From Bacteroidota bacterium (GTDB lineage: Bacteria; Bacteroidota; Bacteroidia; Cytophagales; Cyclobacteriaceae): a stretch of 64,000 bases of DNA. The position numbers and the translations under genes are program-made. Positions 1-8,269 of the stretch are shown piece after piece (the first letter of the stretch is position 1; every line of letters begins with the position of its first letter). The stretch spans positions 114,276 through 178,275 of the forward strand of contig JAEZEH010000062.1 in assembly GCA_023417785.1 (NCBI GenBank). Direction: 5' to 3'. The notes beneath the pieces are model-generated. The model was not told where the DNA came from. It saw only the letters and a list, made by a program, of their open reading frames with translations, and did not search any database.

Positions 1-2
1 TA

Positions 3-998
3 CCTGCGGAAGACGAGAGTCGGAGCGGCCGCAAAAGTGAGAAGGCCCTGAAACTATTGTCCGATCACAGCCTCGACGAAGGTCGTATTCTTAATCATTT
101 CCAGGGCGCGTACTCGAATTATGTGATGGCTTTATCCGCTGAAGAGGCAAAACAGCTCGCCCGTGATCAGTCCGTCCTCTTCATTGAGCAAGACAGGGTG
201 GTCTCAATGTGCGCCTGTTTCACGGTTGTCCAACCTGATCTGATTACCTGGAACGTTGACAAAGTTGGCTATGGCGACGGCACAGGTAAAACGGCATGGC
301 TACTGGATACAGGTATTGATCTGGAACATCCCGATTTAAACGTCGACGTTGCGCGAAGCCGGTCATTCGTTACTGACAGCCCCACGGCTCAGGACGAAAA
401 CGGACACGGAACTCACGTCGCCGGAGTAGTCGGAGCGTTAAATAACCGTATCGGAACTTTGGGCGTAGCGAGTGGTGCAAAACTTGTCGGACTTAAGGTA
501 CTCGACAATGAAGGGAATGGATTTGTCTCTTATGTTCTCGACGCCCTGGCTTATGTCGCGAAAAATGCCAAGGCGGGCGAAGTCGTGAACATCAGCCTTA
601 GCGTTGAAGACTTGTCAGACATTCTGGACACCGAAATCGAAGCGATTGCAGCGAAAGGGATCTACGTAACTATCGCGGCCGGAAACGAAGCTGAGGAGGC
701 TAATAAGTATTCTCCGGGGCGGACGAACGGAAAGAACATCTATACAGTGAGTGCCGTCGATAGCCTGGATCAGTTCGCGTCCTTTTCGAATTACGGGAAT
801 GATGTGATTGACTATGCTGCACCCGGCGTTCGCGTTCTGTCTACCTATATGGATGGACAATATGCTATCATGAGCGGCACTTCAATGGCCTCCCCTCATG
901 TGGCCGGCTTACTTCTGATAAATAAAGGCAAGATTAATTCCAGGGGATTTGCATTGAACGATCCCGACGGAGTCGGCGACCCTATAGCGCGTAAATAA
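3..998 (+). CDS. Subtilisin-like serine protease (S8), 5' end outside window
   Basis: Exported subtilase expected to cleave proteins after autoprocessing of its propeptide. The reading frame is open from the first bases of the window, so the true start and signal peptide lie to the left; the TTG at 57 is only the first possible in-window start. The first ~70 residues resemble an inhibitor I9 propeptide (SNYVMALSAEEAKQL, then FIEQDR). The catalytic domain follows with all three catalytic residues: Asp in WLLDTGID (codon 306), His in NGHGTHVAG (codon 405) and Ser in SGTSMASPHVAG (codon 882); the oxyanion Asn sits in AAGN. The protein stops soon after the Ser motif with ALNDPDGVGDPIA, so there is no visible C-terminal sorting domain. 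Family assignment is firm; substrate unknown. Confidence 0.93.
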   Translation, partial: PAEDESRSGRKSEKALKLLSDHSLDEGRILNHFQGAYSNYVMALSAEEAKQLARDQSVLFIEQDRVVSMCACFTVVQPDLITWNVDKVGYGDGTGKTAWLLDTGIDLEHPDLNVDVARSRSFVTDSPTAQDENGHGTHVAGVVGALNNRIGTLGVASGAKLVGLKVLDNEGNGFVSYVLDALAYVAKNAKAGEVVNISLSVEDLSDILDTEIEAIAAKGIYVTIAAGNEAEEANKYSPGRTNGKNIYTVSAVDSLDQFASFSNYGNDVIDYAAPGVRVLSTYMDGQYAIMSGTSMASPHVAGLLLINKGKINSRGFALNDPDGVGDPIARK

Positions 999-1251
999 AC
1001 GCGACTCGCGTGATCAGTTCCCGTCAGCACTACCGGGCAATCTTTGAGAATGTTTTATGTACGAGAACGATTCTGGAAGGTGACGCCACTATTGTGCGCC
1101 GCGTTGAAAACGGTTGGACTGATGAATGAGCTTTGGCAACTCAGTCTGCCACAGATGGATCTCCGGCAGAATAAAAAATACCGTAAAAGCAGGTTAGGAA
1201 AGTAGGTTAGGAAAAAAGTCGGCAACGGCTAAACAAAATCCGGTAACCGGA
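999..1251. other. Gap after subtilase; possible 39-codon ORF
   Basis: No recognisable gene. A short frame from GTG 1010 to TGA 1129 (+) reads like coding sequence near its end (ATIVRRVENGWTDE) and could be a remnant or a tiny gene, but nothing supports it further. A short direct repeat, AGGTTAGGAAA, occurs twice between 1192 and 1217. Confidence 0.25.
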
Positions 1252-1422
1252 TCAGTTCAGATTTATATACTTAAAGCTCTGCGCTAATTCAATAGTGAGT
1301 ACCCTGTCAACGCGGACCAGTTTTTCCTGCAAATGCCCTAGACGGGATTCGAGGATTTCGATTCGTTTGCTCAGATTGAAAATCAATTTTACTTGTTCGG
1401 GGGTCAAACCATCTAAGTTCAT
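1252..1422 (-). CDS. Small coiled-coil protein (56 aa), hypothetical
   Basis: Predicted 56-residue soluble protein starting MNLDGLTPEQVKLIFNLSK. The middle has a heptad-like pattern (IEILESRLGHLQEKLVRVDRV), suggesting a short coiled coil. A longer frame exists upstream to 1623, but the ATG at 1422 is preceded 21 bases upstream by TAAATTTG (plus-strand 1444-1451), a perfect Bacteroidota -7 element, which places the transcript start just before this ATG and excludes the longer form. The family is not recognised. It is convergent with nothing and lies divergent from the downstream ligase gene. The promoter match is the main reason to call it real. Confidence 0.5.
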   Translation of the reverse strand: MNLDGLTPEQVKLIFNLSKRIEILESRLGHLQEKLVRVDRVLTIELAQSFKYINLN

Positions 1423-1443
1423 ATCAGTGTCTTTTGATGTATA

Positions 1444-1451
1444 CAAATTTA
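1444..1451 (-). promoter_or_regulatory. -7 element TAAATTTG for the 56-aa gene
   Basis: Matches TAnnTTTG on the minus strand, 21 bases upstream of the ATG at 1422. No convincing -33 TTG is present at the usual spacing. Confidence 0.5.
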
Positions 1452-1684
1452 GCAGGGCCCAATACCGGTGCATACTAGACAGTTTGTATAAACTTACATG
1501 ACTACGTTTTTCAATTAACCTCTGACCTGAAGGTAAAAAGGGTATCCATTGGTATTGAAATAGTGCAAAAATGGATCGCTGGGGCAGCCCAACAGGAGAA
1601 TGCCTGTCTGTCAGAAATTCCATTCAGCGAAAATTTCAACCGGTTTTACGAAAAATATCAGAAAATCCGTCATCCCGCTTTTAT

Positions 1685-2674
1685 ATGCGTTACAAAAAAA
1701 TCGAAGGCGCTGAAAAACTACAGATGTTCATTCAGCCGATGCTTGCACAGTCAACCGACCGCCCGGCTTTCGACGATCCGGAATGGATTTTCGAAATAAA
1801 GTGGGACGGCTACAGGGCCATCGCCGAGATAAATGGAGCTGACCGAAAGTTGTACTCCCGAAACGGACTCTCTTTCGCAGTTGCATACAAAAAAGTTTTC
1901 GACGCCCTGGCAACCATTCCCCATCGCGCCGTACTTGATGGTGAGATCGTGGTTATTGATAAGGAAGGCCGGCCCAGCTTTCAGAACCTGCAGAATTACT
2001 CGAGCCACACGCGGCTGGCCATACACTATTATGTGTTTGATTGCCTTTCTCTTGACGGCCGCGACCTCACATCACTGCCGCTTTTAGAACGAAAGAAACT
2101 TTTAAAGGAGATAATTCCCGAGAGCGAATACATTCGTTACTGCGACCATATTTCCGGTGAGGGAATAGCTTTTTTTCACGCAGTCCAGGAAAAGAATCTG
2201 GAAGGCATAATTGCCAAGAAGTCGGAATCGCCATACGCCATAGGCAAACGGACCCCCTACTGGCTGAAGATCCGGAATATCAAACAGGACGAGGCAGTAA
2301 TCGTAGGATATACTGCTCCCAAAGGAAGTCGCGAAGGATTTGGTTCGCTGCTGCTGGCTCAATATCAAAAAAAGAAACTCACCTATATCGGCAACGTTGG
2401 TACTGGCTTCAACACCGCCTCCCTACGCGAATTGATTCGAAAGTTACAACCCCTGAGTCGATCAACGTCACCCCTGGATGTGCCGGTTAAAGTTCCCGGC
2501 GATACGACCTGGGTTGAGCCTCAATTTGTTTGCAATGTTAAATACACTGAAATGACAACGGACGGAATATTGCGTCATCCGGTTTTTCTTGGACTACGCG
2601 TCGATAAGGAGCCCAGACAGGTCGTGGCTGCGCCACCGAAAAAAAAGAATTCCGGCCGGAAGTCGAAAGCCTGA
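1685..2674 (+). CDS. ATP-dependent DNA ligase, LigD ligase-domain type, stand-alone
   Basis: Seals nicks in DNA using ATP. The adenylation domain begins almost at once: IQPMLAQ, then motif I FEIKWDGYRA with the nucleotide-accepting Lys39, motif III-like YVFDCLSLDG, motif IV EGIIAKK and motif V WLKIRN. A C-terminal OB-fold domain ends WVEPQFVCNVKYTEMT...LRHPVFLGLR, as in the ligase part of LigD. At 329 residues it is a ligase domain only: no 3'-phosphoesterase or primase-polymerase domain is fused, and no ku or LigD-pol gene is in the window. The frame stays open to 1571, but that extension resembles no ligase; ATG 1685 or ATG 1724 are the better starts. A basic tail rich in Lys ends the protein. 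A second ATP ligase lies at 16252. Confidence 0.9.
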   Translation: MRYKKIEGAEKLQMFIQPMLAQSTDRPAFDDPEWIFEIKWDGYRAIAEINGADRKLYSRNGLSFAVAYKKVFDALATIPHRAVLDGEIVVIDKEGRPSFQNLQNYSSHTRLAIHYYVFDCLSLDGRDLTSLPLLERKKLLKEIIPESEYIRYCDHISGEGIAFFHAVQEKNLEGIIAKKSESPYAIGKRTPYWLKIRNIKQDEAVIVGYTAPKGSREGFGSLLLAQYQKKKLTYIGNVGTGFNTASLRELIRKLQPLSRSTSPLDVPVKVPGDTTWVEPQFVCNVKYTEMTTDGILRHPVFLGLRVDKEPRQVVAAPPKKKNSGRKSKA

Positions 2675-2897
2675 GAAGTTAGTCAGACCAATCCAGGGCC
2701 ATTCAATACCGCCAAAAAAAATCAAGTGGAACTTTTGACAGGGGATAGCACCGGGCGGCCACCAAGAATTCATACTGGAGAAATTTCGAAAGAAAAATTA
2801 CACAGGCATTCTCATCTCTTTGAAGCGCGTTTTTAAAATTAAATATCGCCCTATTATTGGTGTCTGATATATTATTCATCTAGCGAGTAAGAGAACC

Positions 2898-3680
2898 ATG
2901 GACGAAGCCGAGAATATAGTATTATACAACACACGTATTTACGAAGAAGAGAATCTTGATCCGGGAGAGTTTTTACAAAAAGTGAGTCGGGTAAAACGCA
3001 TCCGTACTTCACGCGATCTTATGTTTACGTTCTTTCCCACAACACAGCGGGAGATGGACCGCAACCGTAAACTTTGGGAATTCTGCAACGGGAACACTAA
3101 TTCACTCAACTACGAGAACCATAAATATTTTATCGTCATGTTCCCCCGATGGCTGTATCTGTTTCTGCGGTACACGCCCTGGGAAAATGTTCTGAACGCC
3201 ATGACCGTTGCACTTACCGGGCTATATGCCGGCGATCCGGACCAGCGCGCGAACATGGAGAGTAAGCTTGACAAGGCTCTTTACCTTCGCGTAAAAGAGA
3301 ATTTCTATGAACACTTTAGTGATTTTGAAGACTTCACCTTTATCGTTGCGCAGGACTGGAAACTCGCGGACGACATAAATGATGACTATTTTGATAAAAG
3401 AAAGAAGTTTATTACCCGGTTCGACTATTTTTTCCGGGATCACTGTGGGAATGCTTTGATTCTTCCGTTCGTGTACCCGATTTATGATCCGCGCTTCGGC
3501 CAGAAATCGGCTTTCTGTAAAACCAACTTTGAGATCAGGCTGGTGAACTCTTATTTCACCAAGAGCGATTGGAAAAGAATCGTTCAGGGAGAATCGTCTG
3601 ATGAACTGATTCGTATTGACAGCGAGGAGGAGCCGTGGGTCAATTTCGTACGAAACTTTCAGCGCGCCAACCGAATCTGA
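2898..3680 (+). CDS. Hypothetical protein (260 aa)
   Basis: Not recognised. A 260-residue soluble protein with no signal peptide or membrane segment, unusually rich in Phe, Tyr, Arg and Asp/Glu (for example DFEDFTFIVAQDW and RFDYFFRDH). The start ATG follows a purine stretch (AAGAGAACC) that could act as a weak ribosome binding site. It is monocistronic: a 223-base gap lies before it and a strong terminator follows 27 bases after the stop. Its codon use looks like its neighbours. No catalytic motif stands out. Confidence 0.75.
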   Translation: MDEAENIVLYNTRIYEEENLDPGEFLQKVSRVKRIRTSRDLMFTFFPTTQREMDRNRKLWEFCNGNTNSLNYENHKYFIVMFPRWLYLFLRYTPWENVLNAMTVALTGLYAGDPDQRANMESKLDKALYLRVKENFYEHFSDFEDFTFIVAQDWKLADDINDDYFDKRKKFITRFDYFFRDHCGNALILPFVYPIYDPRFGQKSAFCKTNFEIRLVNSYFTKSDWKRIVQGESSDELIRIDSEEEPWVNFVRNFQRANRI

Positions 3681-3706
3681 TGCCATTTTTTGAACTCTGT
3701 TTATTG

Positions 3707-3741
3707 AACCCGGGAGTACATCTTCCGGGTTTTGTTTTTTT
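3707..3741 (+). terminator. Rho-independent terminator after hypothetical gene
   Basis: Stem AACCCGG (3707-3713) pairs with CCGGGTT (3725-3731), followed by a T-rich run to 3740. Confidence 0.8.
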
Positions 3742-3855
3742 AGCTTTCGATAGTGAGGCCTTATCCCAATACGTTCCGATTCTATGAGAGCGTCATCCTT
3801 TTTCATAATTTTATAAAATGGCTTCGAAATGCCAGGACCAACTACGCTAAATCAC

Positions 3856-4302
3856 ATGCAGTTTGACGTAACATGCCATGACTTTGAATCTCTAACGCCC
3901 GGGGATGTTTACAATATGCTAAGGCTCCGGAGCGAAGTGTTTGTGGTGGAACAGAAATGTGTGTTTCTCGACGCCGACGACAGGGATCAGAATTGTCAAC
4001 ACGTATTGGTCAGGTTGGATGGAGAACTCGTTAGCTGTAGCAGATTGGTACCACCGGGCCTGGTTTATGAAGAGATGTCAATAGGCAGGGTCGTTACCCA
4101 TCCTTCTGTTCGCGGCTGCGGAGTCGGAAAACTCCTGATGGAAAAAAGTCTCTTTTACCTTCACGCGAAATTTGGTTCGGGCCCGGTGAGAATTGGCGCG
4201 CAGTATTATCTCAAACGCTTCTACGAAACCTTTGGATTCGTGCAGTGCAGTGACATTTATGATGAAGATGGAATCGATCATATCCACATGTTGAAGTCAT
4301 AA
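3856..4302 (+). CDS. GNAT-family N-acetyltransferase, ElaA-like
   Basis: Predicted acetyl-CoA-dependent N-acetyltransferase of 148 residues. The N-terminal pattern YNMLRLRSEVFVVEQKC followed by LDADDRDQ is the ElaA family signature, and the acetyl-CoA-binding loop is GRVVTHPSVRGCGVGKLLM. The end (YYLKRFYETFGF) matches the usual GNAT C-terminal strand. Two starts are possible: ATG 3829 and ATG 3856. The latter places the family's conserved region at the usual distance from the N terminus, so it is preferred. The substrate of ElaA proteins is not established. It stands alone downstream of the terminator at 3707. Confidence 0.88.
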   Translation: MQFDVTCHDFESLTPGDVYNMLRLRSEVFVVEQKCVFLDADDRDQNCQHVLVRLDGELVSCSRLVPPGLVYEEMSIGRVVTHPSVRGCGVGKLLMEKSLFYLHAKFGSGPVRIGAQYYLKRFYETFGFVQCSDIYDEDGIDHIHMLKS

Positions 4303-4396
4303 AATCGGTTTTAGATCACTGGCGACGCCCTTTAAAGATGGCACGTCCTTTTAACCCGATCCTCTACCTGGCTCGTGTGAGACGAGTGGAAAATTT

Positions 4397-5140
4397 ATGA
4401 TTGTAACAGAGGAACAGAAGAAGGAAGCCCATTCCTTTTATAAGGAAGCATTGGAAGGATTAAATGAATGCGGTGCCCCGTATATGCTGGGGGGTGCGTT
4501 TGCCCTATTCCATCACACGGGAATTTACAGGGACACCAAGGATCTTGATGTCTTCTGTCGGTCGGGTGATTATCCGAAAATCATGAAGTATTTTTCATCC
4601 AGGGGCTATCGCACTGAACTGACAGACGTGCGGTGGCTCGCCAAGATATACAAGGGCGATTACTTCATCGACGTGATCTTTGACACAGTAAATAATATAT
4701 GCACGGTAGACGATACCTGGTTTAACCACGCCCCTCAGGGCGAGTTCGCGGGGATGCCCGTGCTGTTCCTGCCCGCGGAGGAACTGATCTGGTGCAAGAT
4801 ATATGTCCAGAATCGCGAACGTTTCGATGGTGCGGATGTAAATCATATCATCCTGAAAACCGGAAAAACGCTTAATTGGAAACGTCTTTTGGGAAGGCTC
4901 GAACAACACTGGCACCTCTTGCTCGCGCAAATACTTATGTTTCAGTTTGTGTACCCTTCAGACTTCGCCGATATCATTCCTAAGTGGTTGTTCGACGAAC
5001 TCGTTCGTCGCGCCCAGGAACAGTACGATCTGCCTCCGTCAGTCGCGAAGATCTGTCGCGGCCCCATCATTGATCAGACGCAATACCACGTGGATATCAA
5101 GGAATGGGATTATAAAGTGCAAACCATGAGAAGCGTTTGA
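4397..5140 (+). CDS. Nucleotidyltransferase-fold protein
   Basis: A 247-residue member of the polymerase-beta nucleotidyltransferase superfamily. The N-terminal half shows the core pattern GGAFALF, then TKDLDVF (Asp49 and Asp51 as putative metal ligands) and a third acidic strand FIDVIFD (Asp92). The C-terminal half is helical and Trp-rich (LNWKRLLGRLEQHWHLLL), compatible with a substrate-binding domain. The natural substrate is unknown. The gene ends four bases before the metallophosphoesterase gene, so the two are almost certainly co-transcribed. The pairing suggests one enzyme adds and the other removes a nucleotide or phosphate group, but this is inference. Confidence 0.8.
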   Translation: MIVTEEQKKEAHSFYKEALEGLNECGAPYMLGGAFALFHHTGIYRDTKDLDVFCRSGDYPKIMKYFSSRGYRTELTDVRWLAKIYKGDYFIDVIFDTVNNICTVDDTWFNHAPQGEFAGMPVLFLPAEELIWCKIYVQNRERFDGADVNHIILKTGKTLNWKRLLGRLEQHWHLLLAQILMFQFVYPSDFADIIPKWLFDELVRRAQEQYDLPPSVAKICRGPIIDQTQYHVDIKEWDYKVQTMRSV

Positions 5141-5144
5141 AATT

Positions 5145-5927
5145 ATGAGTGAACCAAAAACAATTTCACGAATTGCAGCCGTTGGCGACATCCACATTCG
5201 TGAAAACGAAAAAGGAAAGTGGGTTGAATATTTTAAGGAAGTCTCAGGCAAGGCGGATGTGCTGGTGATCTGCGGCGATCTTACTGACACGGGTGACGAG
5301 GTGGAGGCTCAGGTACTGGCCGAAGAGCTAAAAGCCTGTACCATTCCCGTGGTGGCTGTCCTTGGAAATCACGATTTTGAAAAAGGACGCCATAAGTTGA
5401 TCAGGCAGATCATGATCAGCAACAATGTGCACGTGCTCGACGGCGAGTCAGTAGTAATCGGAGATGTAGGCTTTGCAGGCGTAAAAGGATTTGGCGGAGG
5501 GTTCGATAATCATATGCTATCTATGTTCGGCGAAGGAGCCATGAAAGCTTTTGTTCAGGAAGCTGTAGACGAAGCACTTCATCTGGAACGGGCGCTTGCC
5601 CGACTTGACTCGGAACATGACGGGTTGAAAAAAATCGCAGTATTGCATTACTCTCCGATAAAAGATACTGTAGTGGGTGAACCTGAAGTAATCTGGCCGT
5701 TCCTGGGCTCATCGCGCCTGGCCGAACCACTCAATCGCAAACAGGTTCTCGCGGCGTTTCACGGTCATGCACACGTTGGAACGCTTGAAGGACAGACTTC
5801 GGCAGGTATAAAGGTCTTTAATGTTTCAAAACCGATTTTACAGCGTGCGGGATACGAATGCCCTTTCTATGTTTTCGATGTGACCGACGCGGGATCAGAA
5901 CAAGTTTCTAAACAAGATGTACGCTAA
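5145..5927 (+). CDS. Calcineurin-like metallophosphoesterase
   Basis: A 260-residue cytoplasmic metallophosphoesterase. The metal-binding motifs are complete and in order: GDIH (Asp15, His17), VICGDLTD (Asp45), GNHDF (Asn75, His76), a single His in VLHYSP, and HGHAH near residue 207. These fold into a two-metal phosphodiesterase or phosphatase site; the substrate cannot be read from the sequence. It lies four bases downstream of the nucleotidyltransferase gene. No terminator is obvious after it. Confidence 0.88.
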   Translation: MSEPKTISRIAAVGDIHIRENEKGKWVEYFKEVSGKADVLVICGDLTDTGDEVEAQVLAEELKACTIPVVAVLGNHDFEKGRHKLIRQIMISNNVHVLDGESVVIGDVGFAGVKGFGGGFDNHMLSMFGEGAMKAFVQEAVDEALHLERALARLDSEHDGLKKIAVLHYSPIKDTVVGEPEVIWPFLGSSRLAEPLNRKQVLAAFHGHAHVGTLEGQTSAGIKVFNVSKPILQRAGYECPFYVFDVTDAGSEQVSKQDVR

Positions 5928-6160
5928 TTTTTCGCCGCCGGAAGGGCCAAAAACCTTGCAATTATCATACATCACCAGGCAATCTCTCAGCATTGATAAA
6001 TCACTTTAATATTACATAAGAGTTACCTGCTGGTAGTAGTATTCTCTATAAACCATTCCAGAATAGGCATTTATCAGAGCGGCACGCGATTGCGATGCAA
6101 TCAAATTCCACACCTTTCCCTATACACTTACGTGGACACAAATTACGCGTGCAAACCGAA

Positions 6161-6168
6161 TATCTTTG
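6161..6168 (+). promoter_or_regulatory. -7 element TATCTTTG before response regulator
   Basis: Perfect TAnnTTTG match, 18 bases before the ATG at 6187, in a 259-base intergenic region. Confidence 0.6.
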
Positions 6169-6186
6169 CACTAAGAACACCACACT

Positions 6187-6579
6187 ATGCCCCGCATTGC
6201 CAACCTTTGGATTATTGACGACGATCCTATGACGTCCTTTTATATCAAGAGGCTGGCGGAACTCGGCGAACTGGCGAGCATCATATCGATTTTCGACCGG
6301 GCTCAGGGCGCGGCCGAATACCTCCTCCACCATAAGAAAACTCCGGAGCATCTTCCCGATTTCATTCTGCTCGACATCTATATGCCGGAACTCGATGGCT
6401 GGGGATTTCTCAGCCAGTTTGAAGAAGTGAGGCCCGCGCTTATGAAGAAGCCGGAGATATGTATAGTAACGTCTTCAGATCATAAGCAGGATCGCGAAAG
6501 GGCTGAAGCCCTCCCCTTTGTGAAAGCTTACCTTCAGAAACCTCTGACGCTCCAGGTGCTGAAAGACGTCATCCAGTAG
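6187..6579 (+). CDS. Single-domain response regulator (CheY-like)
   Basis: A 130-residue receiver domain without an output domain. The acidic pocket is DDDP (Asp11-13), the phospho-acceptor is Asp63 in LLDIYMPELDGW, the switch residues are Thr95/Ser96 in IVTSSD, and Lys118 sits in YLQKP. It should relay phosphate from a histidine kinase to a partner protein. No kinase gene is adjacent. Transcription is likely from the TATCTTTG element at 6161. Confidence 0.92.
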   Translation: MPRIANLWIIDDDPMTSFYIKRLAELGELASIISIFDRAQGAAEYLLHHKKTPEHLPDFILLDIYMPELDGWGFLSQFEEVRPALMKKPEICIVTSSDHKQDRERAEALPFVKAYLQKPLTLQVLKDVIQ

Positions 6580-6598
6580 CCCTCCCGTTAAGTTGCCG

Positions 6599-6856
6599 TC
6601 AGACTATGCCTCTTTTGTCGACTAACTGATCAACCTGAATGTTATACTTGTCAAGGAGACTTCGGATCTGCGTAAGTGCTTCACTTCTGTCGTACCTTGC
6701 ATTGAGACTTTTTACCATGATCAACAAAGTATCAAGTGTTCTTTCGTCTTCAAGATTGTCGGAAGGATACAAAGGCACTAATGCCTGGAAACCGGCCTTC
6801 TCCATCAGTTCAAGCAGTTGCGCAACGATTTCAGTTTCAATGGTATGTTGTTCCAT
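6599..6856 (-). CDS. Small hypothetical protein (85 aa)
   Basis: Not recognised. An 85-residue, largely helical soluble protein (EIVAQLLELMEKAGF, TLDTLLIMVKSLNARYD). Its start lies 11 bases downstream of the stop of the exported protein gene at 6868-7254 on the same strand, so the two probably form an operon. It converges with the response regulator gene 19 bases away. Confidence 0.6.
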   Translation of the reverse strand: MEQHTIETEIVAQLLELMEKAGFQALVPLYPSDNLEDERTLDTLLIMVKSLNARYDRSEALTQIRSLLDKYNIQVDQLVDKRGIV

Positions 6857-6867
6857 AGAATTTTTTA

Positions 6868-7254
6868 TTAAGGTGACTCACTCTCCATATCCGCCTTTGA
6901 CTTTTCCTTTACGCTAACGGTGTTGCCTTCTTCGGTGAACCCGTACGACCGAACCACGGAATCGTCGGCGAAATGGATCCAGTACAGTCCGGATTTTTGA
7001 TCCTGCCAGATGATGCGTCTTCGCCAACCTGAGAATAACTCGTTGTTTTCAAGTTCATTTACCAGTTCTGCCGGAATGTCATTGATGGTCACCTTCCGGA
7101 AATGTGGCGGCGGATTGTCGAAACCTGCGTCATCATACAATGAGCTGTCAGTACCAGCCTCGGGCAGTCCCTGGATGAATCGTATGGTATCGTCCTCCTG
7201 GGCCTCAGAAACTATGGAGACCAGAAATAAGCAAATAAGCAGGCTGTACCGCAT
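6868..7254 (-). CDS. Exported hypothetical protein (128 aa)
   Basis: A 128-residue protein with a clear Sec signal peptide (MRYSLLICLFLVSIVSEAQ). The mature part is acidic and ends with a Trp-rich segment (FSGWRRRIIWQDQKSGLYWIHF) that may form a small beta domain. The family is not recognised. It is the first gene of a probable two-gene minus-strand operon with the 85-aa gene. Confidence 0.65.
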   Translation of the reverse strand: MRYSLLICLFLVSIVSEAQEDDTIRFIQGLPEAGTDSSLYDDAGFDNPPPHFRKVTINDIPAELVNELENNELFSGWRRRIIWQDQKSGLYWIHFADDSVVRSYGFTEEGNTVSVKEKSKADMESESP

Positions 7255-7305
7255 GTCATTGTGTGTAAAGGTTTGTTAGTGCGGAACAATATTATGCCTG
7301 AAAGA

Positions 7306-7596
7306 TCATGGGACACCCTGTACAAGCAACATCTTCGTATAGGAAGCGCGTTGCCGGATGTTTTTGGCCTGTGCATAATCGTCGGATACCCACCACGCTT
7401 TCGCCTTTTCCACGGAAGGGAACTCAAGAATGACGATGCGCTCGGGCGACCATTCGCCCTCGAGTGTTTCAGTCGTGCCCCCTCTTACGAGAAATTGTCC
7501 CCCAAAAGGAACAAGTGATGCCGGAGTGAGTTTCTTATACTCCTCATAAAGAACCGGATCGGTGATTTTAATCTCCACAATAATAAAAGCTTTCAT
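7306..7596 (-). CDS. DUF1330 family protein
   Basis: A 96-residue dimeric alpha-beta barrel protein of the DUF1330 family. The family pattern is visible: start MKAFIIVEIKITDPVLYEEY, central FLVRGG, then RIVILEFPSVEKAKAWWVSDDY. The function of these ferredoxin-fold proteins is unknown; a small-molecule enzyme or binding role is often assumed. It is monocistronic. Confidence 0.9.
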   Translation of the reverse strand: MKAFIIVEIKITDPVLYEEYKKLTPASLVPFGGQFLVRGGTTETLEGEWSPERIVILEFPSVEKAKAWWVSDDYAQAKNIRQRASYTKMLLVQGVP

Positions 7597-7829
7597 CGGA
7601 ATCGATTGAACAGTATAACGCTATTAAGATTCGGTACTGGCCCCCGGCACAATCTCGGCGGTTTCCCGTCCCGGGTGTACTTTAAAAGTAAATAAATACC
7701 CAATTAACCGGAACAATCAACGTCAAGTGGATCAGGCAGCGGTTGCTGGAATGAAAATTTTTAGAGAGGTGATGGCAGCTGCACCTTGCAACTGCCTGAA
7801 TACTGAAACTAAAAATTAAACAAGAAGCT

Positions 7830-8120
7830 ATGAAAAAGTTATTTGTAATACTGCTGGCAAGTATGACACTCGCGGCTTGCGGAGATGGATCGAGCAGCTC
7901 TGAAGCAAACCGTGATGAAACTGAGAACTACGACAATACTACTCCAAGTGTATCGCCGGATCTGGAAAGCGACACGACAAGTAGCGATTACATGCAGAGC
8001 GACACTACCGCTACCGGAACTGACATGGGTACGGGCACTGGCACAACGGGTACGACAGGCGAGACGGGCACAATGGATGACGATGCTTCGGGCACCACTG
8101 CTCCCCCGCCCAGCCGATAA
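7830..8120 (+). CDS. Small Thr/Ser-rich lipoprotein
   Basis: A 96-residue predicted lipoprotein: signal MKKLFVILLASMTLAAC with lipobox LAAC. The mature part has low complexity, made of Ser, Thr, Gly and Asp with TGTG/TTG runs, and is probably disordered. Function is unknown. It is monocistronic and closed by a very strong terminator. Confidence 0.75.
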   Translation: MKKLFVILLASMTLAACGDGSSSSEANRDETENYDNTTPSVSPDLESDTTSSDYMQSDTTATGTDMGTGTGTTGTTGETGTMDDDASGTTAPPPSR

Positions 8121-8147
8121 AGTTTCGTAGCAATTAAATTTTCGCCT

Positions 8148-8184
8148 AAATGGGCTGCCTTGAAATAAGGCAGCCCATTTTTTT
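8148..8184 (+). terminator. Strong rho-independent terminator
   Basis: 14-bp perfect stem AAATGGGCTGCCTT (8148-8161) with AAGGCAGCCCATTT (8167-8180), 5-base loop, then T run to 8184. Confidence 0.93.
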
Positions 8185-8269
8185 GGTGCGGGCCGGCAAA
8201 TTCCGCGGACGGGATTTCATTTCTTTAACCGAAATGTTTCCCTAATATTATGCACTAAACCGGGCGCTT

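Noticed and set aside
1571..1684. N-terminal extension of the stand-alone ligase
   Set aside because: The extra 38 residues resemble no ligase domain and have no start signal.
3222..3806. 194-codon minus-strand frame over the hypothetical gene at 2898
   Set aside because: It lies antisense to a gene with a good start and terminator, and its sequence has no domain-like pattern.
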